Shown here: in pieces, positions 1 to 4,022 of the stretch
Layout of the letters: each line of letters starts with the position of its first letter
Position numbering within the stretch: position 1 is the first letter of the stretch
Assembly: GCA_035282865.1 (NCBI GenBank)
Contig: DATEVB010000013.1
Coordinates: 1 to 6,089 of the forward strand
Direction: 5' to 3'
Length of the DNA stretch: 6,089 bases
Origin: UBA4744 sp035282865
GTDB taxonomy: Bacteria > Actinomycetota > Acidimicrobiia > Spongiisociales > UBA4744
Translations under genes and position numbers: made by a program
The notes under the pieces: generated by a model
Told to the model about the DNA's origin: nothing
What the model saw: the letters and a program-made list of their open reading frames with translations, nothing else
Databases searched by the model: none

Positions 1-93
1 ACGCAACGCTGGCGCGCCTCCGGTCCCGTCAACAAGGATGCGCTGGCCCGGCTGCTGGAGAGCAACGGGGCAACCCGGGTACGTAGTACCTAG
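1..93 (+). CDS. C-terminal end of an unidentified protein (partial)
   Basis: Frame 1 is open from the window edge for 30 codons and ends at TAG (91-93). The tail reads TQRWRASGPVNKDALARLLE and continues SNGATRVRST. About three quarters of third positions are G or C, as in the neighbouring genes, which supports real coding. The stretch is short, polar and predicted largely helical (the DALARLLESNG part looks like an amphipathic helix), with no membrane segment. I do not recognise the family, and too little is present to assign a function. The gene lies upstream of amtB on the same strand, but the 172-nt gap with its own apparent regulatory signals argues against a shared operon. Confidence 0.5.
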   Translation, partial: TQRWRASGPVNKDALARLLESNGATRVRST

Positions 94-103
94 CACGGGA
101 AAA

Positions 104-138
104 CCGCCGGGACATCGCTCTCGTGTTCCCGCCGGGAC
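104..138. repeat. Short direct repeat downstream of the first gene
   Basis: The 10-mer CCGCCGGGAC occurs at 104-113 and again at 129-138, a 25-bp period, just after the stop codon of the partial gene. A weak 6-bp inverted pair (CGGGAA near 96-101, TTCCCG at 126-131) overlaps it and could form a modest hairpin. No U-tract follows, so I do not call a terminator. It may be incidental in GC-rich sequence. Confidence 0.3.
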
Positions 139-161
139 CTCGTTCCTCTCTGCATGACTCG

Positions 162-203
162 CCGTTCACATGCTCGAAACACTCCGTTCACCCGACTGCA
201 AAC
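162..203 (+). promoter_or_regulatory. Putative GlnR-like operator (22-bp direct repeats) upstream of amtB
   Basis: CCGTTCAC occurs at 162-169 and, exactly, at 184-191 (period 22 bp). Each copy is followed after 6 nt by a G-N-A-A element: GAAAC at 176-180 and GCAAA(C) at 198-203. The arrangement TTCAC-n6-GAAAC-n6-TTCAC-n6-GCAAA closely resembles the actinobacterial GlnR consensus gTnAC-n6-GaAAC-n6-gTnAC-n6-GaAAC. A third GAAAC sits at 220-224, again 22 bp on. Deviations are T for G at the start of both a-half-sites and A for C at the end of the last b-half-site. Two helical turns between repeats is also typical of OmpR-family regulators generally. GlnR is known to control amtB in Streptomyces and mycobacteria, so the position 63-104 nt before the amtB start is apt. 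Which regulator binds here is inference. Confidence 0.45.
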
Positions 204-227
204 CGGTGGCAATCGTCACGAAACGAC

Positions 228-240
228 CATGATCTACCTT
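228..240 (+). promoter_or_regulatory. Candidate -10 region(s) for amtB
   Basis: Two overlapping -10-like hexamers lie between the direct repeats and the gene: CATGAT (228-233) and TACCTT (235-240, fitting TAnnnT). Neither has a recognisable -35 at 16-18 nt, as is common for activator-dependent actinobacterial promoters. Transcription would begin near 240-247, giving a leader of only about 20-26 nt. The choice between them matters: only the first keeps the whole SD-masking hairpin in the mRNA. Confidence 0.25.
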
Positions 241-263
241 GCCTCCTTCGAACGAGGAGGTAG
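239..263 (+). promoter_or_regulatory. Hairpin masking the amtB ribosome binding site
   Basis: The Shine-Dalgarno sequence GAGGAGG (254-260) lies 5 nt before the GTG start at 266. CCTCCT at 242-247 is the exact complement of AGGAGG at 255-260, with 5-7 nt between them. G-U and U-A pairs can extend the stem to 239-248/254-263. If transcribed, the ribosome binding site would be inside the stem, so translation could be limited until the hairpin opens. The pairing is seen directly; any regulatory role is inference. The SD also decides the start: it selects GTG 266 over the in-frame TTG at 239. Confidence 0.5.
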
Positions 264-265
264 AG

Positions 266-1618
266 GTGAAGAAGTCGTATCTGGCAATCGTTGCGGCAAT
301 GGCAGCGTTGTTACTCGTTGGACCACTGGCCAGCCTTGGTGCCGCCCAGGACGTGTCCATGGAAGAGCTGGTATCGGCCATCGATGCCGTGTGGGTGGTG
401 GTTGCGGCCATCCTGGTGATGTTCATGCAGCCCGGGTTTGCGCTGGTCGAGGCAGGGTTCACCCGTGCCAAGAACGCCGGCAACATCATCATGAAAAACT
501 TCATGGACTTCGCGGTCGGGTCGCTCATGTACTGGGCCGTCGGGTTCGGTCTTGCCTACGGAGGTACTTCGCTGGGGGGATTCCTCGCCTACGGCGATTT
601 CTTCATGAGCAACCCGGAGCGCAGCCTGGAGTGGTTCTTCCAGGTGGTATTCGCCGCCACGGCCGCCACCATCGTCTCGGGGGCTATGGCGGAACGTACC
701 AAGTTCTCTGCCTATCTCTTATACACCCCCTTCATTACCGGCTTGATCTACCCGATCGTCACACACTGGGTGTGGAGCGGCCAGGGATGGCTGGGCAACC
801 TCGGTTACGTGGACTTCGCCGGGTCGGGTGTCGTCCACCTGGTCGGCGGTGCTGCAGCCTTGGCCGGAGTACTCACCCTCGGACCCCGCATCGGCAAGTA
901 CGACGAGCATGGCAAACCGCTACCCATTCCCGGACACTCGTTGACGCTGGGGGCCCTCGGGGTCTTCATCCTCTGGTTCGGCTGGTACGGGTTCAACGCC
1001 GGATCGACGCTGGCGGCGGTGGGTGCCGACATCGCCGGTGTGGCAGTCACAACGACACTGGCGGCCGCAGCCGGAGCACTGGCCGCCATGATCGCCGCAT
1101 GGATCTACCCGGTGTACGGGAAGCCCGATGTGGGCCTCACCCTCAACGGTGCCCTCGCCGGGCTGGTCGGTATCACCGCCGGAACCGCCGACGTCGGCAA
1201 TCTGGCGGCAGTCATCATCGGACTCGTCGCCGGGCTGGTCGTTGTGATCTCGATCGTCGGTATGGAGCGGATCGGCATCGACGACCCGGTCGGCGCCATC
1301 TCGGTCCACGGGGTAGCAGGAGTGTGGGGGGTGCTCGCGGTTGGCTTGTTTGCCACCGATGGCGGTTTGCTCTACGGGGGTGGCTTCTCCCAGCTGGGGG
1401 CGCAGGCCGTCGGGGCTCTGGCCATCGGCGCATGGGCCTTCACCACCTCCTTGATCGTGATCCGGGTCATCGACCGGATATGGGGCATCCGGGTCAGCGC
1501 AGAGGAGGAGATTACCGGGCTCGACCGGATGGAACACGGCGCCGAGGCCTATCCGGAGTTCATGGAGCAGATCGCTCCCGCCGAGCTGCTCGATCCGGTG
1601 AACGGGATGGTGCGGTAA
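266..1618 (+). CDS. amtB: Ammonium transporter (Amt/Rh family channel)
   Basis: This 450-residue inner-membrane channel conducts ammonium/ammonia into the cell for nitrogen assimilation and works as a trimer. Start GTG at 266 follows a strong SD. Residues 1-27 look like a cleavable signal peptide (KK, hydrophobic core, ASLGAAQ), followed by about eleven membrane segments. Family landmarks are present: the signature DFAGSGVVHLVGG (183-195) with the conserved Asp183 and first pore His191, FNAGS (243-247) for the Phe/Ser gate region, VHGVAGVWG (347-355) with the second pore His348, and FQVVFAATAATIVSGAMAER before the signature. The C-terminal tail (GLDRMEHGAEAYPEF, 418-432) matches the conserved cytoplasmic region contacted by PII proteins. 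Length is normal. No glnK follows: the next gene is convergent, so any PII partner is encoded elsewhere. Upstream repeats suggest nitrogen-responsive control. Family assignment is very secure; amt versus amtB naming is a convention. Confidence 0.97.
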   Translation: MKKSYLAIVAAMAALLLVGPLASLGAAQDVSMEELVSAIDAVWVVVAAILVMFMQPGFALVEAGFTRAKNAGNIIMKNFMDFAVGSLMYWAVGFGLAYGGTSLGGFLAYGDFFMSNPERSLEWFFQVVFAATAATIVSGAMAERTKFSAYLLYTPFITGLIYPIVTHWVWSGQGWLGNLGYVDFAGSGVVHLVGGAAALAGVLTLGPRIGKYDEHGKPLPIPGHSLTLGALGVFILWFGWYGFNAGSTLAAVGADIAGVAVTTTLAAAAGALAAMIAAWIYPVYGKPDVGLTLNGALAGLVGITAGTADVGNLAAVIIGLVAGLVVVISIVGMERIGIDDPVGAISVHGVAGVWGVLAVGLFATDGGLLYGGGFSQLGAQAVGALAIGAWAFTTSLIVIRVIDRIWGIRVSAEEEITGLDRMEHGAEAYPEFMEQIAPAELLDPVNGMVR

Positions 1619-1625
1619 CCACCAA

Positions 1626-1691
1626 CCAGGGCCAGTTCCGGAGGCCGGCAGCTCGCCGGCGTCGGCGAGCTAAAACCAGAACTGGCCCTGG
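1626..1691. terminator. Nested inverted repeat between convergent genes (probable bidirectional terminator)
   Basis: Outer arms CCAGGGCCAGTTC (1626-1638) and GAACTGGCCCTGG (1679-1691) are perfect 13-bp complements. They enclose a second perfect 9-bp hairpin, AGCTCGCCG (1650-1658) / CGGCGAGCT (1663-1671), with a 4-nt loop. The block begins 8 nt after the amtB stop. The right outer arm lies inside the last codons of the convergent SnoaL-like gene, whose TAG is at 1670-1672. Neither strand has a U-tract after the stem (an AAAA follows the inner hairpin on the + strand), so this would be a U-less hairpin terminator, of a type reported in actinobacteria. The position between facing genes supports termination; mechanism is inferred. 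Confidence 0.6.
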
Positions 1692-2065
1692 CCCTGCGGA
1701 TCCGAACTGAGACCCCAGGCTTCGGTAATCAACCCGGCCTCGTTCGTACAGAAGACGTGCACCTCGTCGGCGGTGTACGTCCGGTCATCCAGTCTGACCG
1801 TGGTGTGAGCGAGAACCACCGTGTGCTGGTCGTTGGCAATGATGTCGTGCACCTCGATCATGAACGACTCATGCGTGGCATGCGCCAATCTGCGGAGGAA
1901 CTCCACGATCGCCTCGCAGCCGGAATATTCGCCTGCCAGGGGTGTGTCACCCCGCACGTGCCATACCGCGTCTTCCGAAAAGAGCTTGGCCAACCCGGAG
2001 AAATCGCCCTCAGCAAACGCCTGGTATTCCCGCTTGATTCGTTCGACGTTGGGGTGCGGTTCCAT
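1670..2065 (-). CDS. SnoaL-like / NTF2-fold small protein
   Basis: This 131-residue soluble protein resembles the SnoaL-like, ketosteroid-isomerase-related NTF2 superfamily. Start ATG has a good SD (AGGAG at 2073-2077, 7-nt spacing). Seen in order: an N-terminal helix (VERIKREYQAFAEGDFSGL, 7-25), then the family-typical L-F-S-E-D-A-V-W-H-V segment (28-37) and a GDTPLAGEYSGCEAIVEFL segment (39-57). A beta-rich second half (FMIEVHDIIANDQHTVVLAH, 68-87; DEVHVFCTNEAGLITEAWGL, 100-119) follows, ending in the aromatic tail GQFWF. The fold forms a cone with a hydrophobic pocket used by diverse isomerases, cyclases and hydrolases, but also by non-enzymes. Nothing here fixes a substrate, so function stays unknown. 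No signal peptide or membrane segment is seen. It appears monocistronic, with a hairpin upstream and an inverted repeat at its 3' end. Confidence 0.88.
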   Translation of the reverse strand: MEPHPNVERIKREYQAFAEGDFSGLAKLFSEDAVWHVRGDTPLAGEYSGCEAIVEFLRRLAHATHESFMIEVHDIIANDQHTVVLAHTTVRLDDRTYTADEVHVFCTNEAGLITEAWGLSSDPQGQGQFWF

Positions 2066-2075
2066 GTCCCGTCTC

Positions 2076-2090
2076 CTGAACTGAGGTCAG
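2076..2090. promoter_or_regulatory. Imperfect palindrome upstream of the SnoaL-like gene
   Basis: CTGAACTGAGGTCAG is a 15-bp palindrome with one mismatched pair. It overlaps the upstream edge of the SD of the minus-strand gene starting at 2065. Such a position would suit an operator or a small RNA hairpin, but the element is short and could be chance. Confidence 0.22.
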
Positions 2091-2137
2091 TGACGAGGCT
2101 AGTGCGGGACGAGCGACTCGTGGGCCGTTCGCGACAA

Positions 2138-2162
2138 CGGGGACCGCTCGAAGCGATCCCCG
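2138..2162 (-). terminator. Hairpin downstream of the small membrane protein gene
   Basis: GGGGACCGCT (2139-2148) and AGCGATCCCC (2152-2161) pair at 9 of 10 positions around a 3-nt loop, and C2138-G2162 adds a closing pair. It lies 13 nt past the stop of the minus-strand gene ending at 2176 and about 70 nt before the next minus-strand start. No U-tract follows on that strand. The likely role is a U-less terminator separating the two genes. Confidence 0.5.
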
Positions 2163-2175
2163 CCGGTTGGCGACC

Positions 2176-2523
2176 TCAGAAGATCAGCAGCAGGGCAGCT
2201 GTCACTGCGCCCGCCAGGGCGACCAGAGCTACCACCGCTCCGGTGACCACCCGGGCCGTCCAATGCCCATCTTCGCGGTACCTCTCGTTGGCGTACATTC
2301 CCAGGCCGGTCATCACCAGCACGCCACCGATGATGAAGGCGCTCATATGCCAGGCTTCCACAAGGTCCCCCAGCCACCAATCTTCAGGAGCGAAGAGCAG
2401 ATATGCCCCGGCGGCGAGGCACACGAACCCCACAACCGCCAGGATCACCTCAGCGACCCTGGAACGGATGGGAGGAGCGGTGGGGACTTTGGTCTTTTGC
2501 GCCTTTTCGAGGATCTCAGGCAT
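2176..2523 (-). CDS. Small three-helix membrane protein of unknown function
   Basis: The protein has 115 residues. I chose ATG at 2523 because a near-perfect SD (AAAGGAGG, 2528-2535) sits 4 nt upstream; the frame stays open further upstream to 2613, but without such a site. An N-terminal cytoplasmic-type segment (MPEILEKAQKTKVPTAPPIR) carries positive charge. It is followed by three probable membrane segments: about 23-44 (AEVILAVVGFVCLAAGAYLLF), 61-78 (SAFIIGGVLVMTGLGMYA) and 91-115 (a Val/Ala/Leu-rich end). Segments 1 and 2 are linked by a Trp-rich amphipathic loop (PEDWWLGDLVEAWHM); segments 2 and 3 by a charged loop (NERYREDGHWTAR). I recognise no family and no catalytic residues. It lies 99 nt downstream of the CNNM gene on the same strand, so it could be co-transcribed with it, although an inverted repeat sits in the gap. 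Confidence 0.8.
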   Translation of the reverse strand: MPEILEKAQKTKVPTAPPIRSRVAEVILAVVGFVCLAAGAYLLFAPEDWWLGDLVEAWHMSAFIIGGVLVMTGLGMYANERYREDGHWTARVVTGAVVALVALAGAVTAALLLIF

Positions 2524-2582
2524 GACACCTCCTTTCGACACCCTCGCAGGTGCGTAGTCGCCATCCCGATTGTCTCCCTCCG

Positions 2583-2622
2583 CGGCGGGCGGCCATAGAG
2601 GCGAAAGACCCACTGCCCGCCG
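2583..2622 (-). terminator. Inverted repeat just after the CNNM gene
   Basis: CGGCGGGC (2583-2590) and GCCCGCCG (2615-2622) are exact complements across a 24-nt loop. On the minus strand the structure begins at the base following the stop codon of the CNNM gene. The large loop and lack of a U-tract make it a weak terminator candidate. It could instead be an attenuating or RNA-stabilising stem between that gene and the small membrane protein gene. Confidence 0.35.
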
Positions 2623-3870
2623 TCAGGTAGCCATCCGCCGGACGTCGACCCGCTTGATGCGACGCTGCTCGATCAATTCGACCCGGAACCGGTAACCGGC
2701 GACCTCGACCTCATCGCCGGCTTCTGGTACCTCTCCGGCCAGACCCATGACCATCCCCGCCAGGGTGGTCCACTCGCCCTCGGGAAGATCGACACCGATG
2801 ACCTCTGCCAGGTCGTCGACCAGCAGAGCACCGTCGACGGACCAATGCCCGGCGCTGAGCCTGGTGATCGTTGGGGAGGGCACCCGCCCTTCGTCGGCCA
2901 CCGCTCCCAGCAGCTCCTCGGCAATGTCCTCGATCGTCACGATGCCGGCGGTGCCACCGTACTCGTCCACCACGACGGCGAGATGGGTTCCCTGCGCTTG
3001 CATATCGCGCAGCAACTCAACCACCCTCTTCCACTCCGACACGACCAGCGTGGGACGGGTGAGCGCCTGCACCGTCTGTGGGGGTGCCGCCCCGGTAGCT
3101 CTCACCAGATCCCGTAGGTATACGACGCCTGTGATCTGATCGAGATCGCCCTCGTAGACGATCAACCGGCGATGACCCGCTCGCACGGCCAGCGTCACCG
3201 CCTCGTCCACCGATTCACCGGCCGGGACCGCAACGATGTCGGTCCGAGGCACCATGACTTCCTCGGCCGTTCGGTCACCCAGGCGGAAGGCCCGTTCGAT
3301 CAGATGACGGTCGATCGGCGTGATCTCGCCCTCCTGCTCGGCATCGGCCGCCAGACTCAGCAACTCCCGCTCCGTGATGGTGGGGGCCAGCGACACTCCC
3401 TTTCCCGGGGCGTGCAGGTCTGCAAACCACACCAATCCTCCGACGATCGGACGCAGCACGAACTCGAGAAGCACAACGGGATACGTCAATGCGAGAGCGA
3501 CCCGGGTCGGGTGACGGAAAGCGTAGGTCTTGGGTATGGCCTCGGTGTAGACGAACAACACAATAGTCAGCACGACCGTCGCAATCACGATGCCGACGTT
3601 CGAGAACCATCGTTCGGCCAGCAGCCCGGTTATGGTGGCGGCGCCGATCTGGACCAGGAGCACCGCCAGCAAGATGGCGTTGATCACCCGGGGCAGCCCC
3701 TCCAGCAAAGCAACCAGCCGTCGAGCCCGCCGGTCTCCCGCCTCGGCCATGGTCCGCAGCCGCACGTCGGACACGCGAGCCAGAGCCATCTCCGCGGCTG
3801 CGAAGACGATCGCCAGGATGAAGAACAAGATCAGCAGACCGATCAACGGCCCGTCACGGTTGACATCCAT
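2623..3870 (-). CDS. CNNM-domain / CorC-HlyC family membrane protein with CBS pair
   Basis: This 415-residue member of the CNNM/CorC group was historically annotated as hemolysin-like; characterised members take part in Mg2+ (Na+-coupled) export or homeostasis. Residues 1-195 form the membrane domain: hydrophobic 8-26 leading into AAAEMALARVSDVRLRTMAE, further segments near 61-86, 92-110 and 123-148, and VYTEAIPKTYAFRHP (107-121), the counterpart of the family's GE-x-x-PK-x-x-A-x-RHP motif. After the acidic, helical TERELLSLAADAEQEGEI linker come the first CBS domain (EVMVPRTDI, 204-212, to about 262) and the second (about 268-325, VVVDEYGGTAGIVTIEDI at 299-316). The C-terminal CorC_HlyC domain spans about 335-412. 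Full length. No SD precedes the ATG at 3870, but a -10-like element sits exactly 7 nt before it, suggesting a leaderless mRNA. It lies downstream of the kinase gene across a palindromic gap. Transported ion not provable from sequence. Confidence 0.93.
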   Translation of the reverse strand: MDVNRDGPLIGLLILFFILAIVFAAAEMALARVSDVRLRTMAEAGDRRARRLVALLEGLPRVINAILLAVLLVQIGAATITGLLAERWFSNVGIVIATVVLTIVLFVYTEAIPKTYAFRHPTRVALALTYPVVLLEFVLRPIVGGLVWFADLHAPGKGVSLAPTITERELLSLAADAEQEGEITPIDRHLIERAFRLGDRTAEEVMVPRTDIVAVPAGESVDEAVTLAVRAGHRRLIVYEGDLDQITGVVYLRDLVRATGAAPPQTVQALTRPTLVVSEWKRVVELLRDMQAQGTHLAVVVDEYGGTAGIVTIEDIAEELLGAVADEGRVPSPTITRLSAGHWSVDGALLVDDLAEVIGVDLPEGEWTTLAGMVMGLAGEVPEAGDEVEVAGYRFRVELIEQRRIKRVDVRRMAT

Positions 3871-3883
3871 TGCTATAAGTATG
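3871..3883 (-). promoter_or_regulatory. Candidate leaderless promoter of the CNNM gene
   Basis: On the minus strand CATACT (3883-3878, four of six matches to TATAAT) is followed by 7 nt and then the ATG at 3870. Transcription would therefore start at, or within a base or two of, the A of the start codon. The stretch 3871-3884 is a conspicuous AT-rich island inside very GC-rich DNA. There is no SD in the 15 nt upstream of the ATG. A convincing -35 is not visible (CTTGGG lies about 16 nt further up). Confidence 0.4.
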
Positions 3884-3903
3884 GCGTCTCCCCCCTACCC
3901 CAA

Positions 3904-3975
3904 GCGGCTTCGCCGCGGCCGCCGGCGTTTTGCCTCTCCCGCCGGCGGGAGAGGCGCGTTGCCGCCGGAGGCGGC
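3904..3975. repeat. Cluster of GC-rich palindromes between kinase and CNNM genes
   Basis: Three hairpins stand in a row: GCGGC-TTC-GCCGC (3904-3916), a perfect 24-bp palindrome with 12-bp arms and no spacer (GCCTCTCCCGCC 3932-3943 / GGCGGGAGAGGC 3944-3955), and GCCGCC-GGA-GGCGGC (3961-3975). A further GGAGAGGG (3981-3988) repeats the right arm of the palindrome and could pair alternatively with its left arm. The layout looks like a dispersed REP/MITE-type intergenic repeat, which would need genome-wide copies to confirm. It could also end transcription from the kinase gene, although no U-tract follows on either strand. It fills most of the 152-nt gap 3871-4022. Confidence 0.55.
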
Positions 3976-4022
3976 GGAGCGGAGAGGGTGGGCGCGCCGC
4001 GACCGGCGGGGACTATTCCCGA

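Noticed and set aside
205..233. Sigma-54 type promoter upstream of amtB
   Set aside because: TGGC occurs near 207-210 but no properly spaced TTGC element follows, and the apparent host group normally lacks sigma-54.
239..265. Earlier TTG start for amtB at 239
   Set aside because: It would place the strong SD inside the coding sequence and add nine polar residues before the signal peptide; GTG 266 is correctly spaced after the SD.
920..1537. Minus-strand open frame of 205 codons inside amtB
   Set aside because: Asp/Gly/Gln-rich, no recognisable domain, entirely antisense to amtB; typical GC-rich shadow.
154..1710. Long + strand open frame (518 codons) overlapping amtB in another frame
   Set aside because: Its translation is Arg/Gly/His-rich with no family signal. 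It is a high-GC shadow of the well-supported ammonium transporter, which has the SD, signal peptide and all family motifs.
2524..2613. Earlier start for the small membrane protein (30 extra residues)
   Set aside because: The added residues are charged and unlike the rest, and the perfect SD at 2528-2535 points to ATG 2523.
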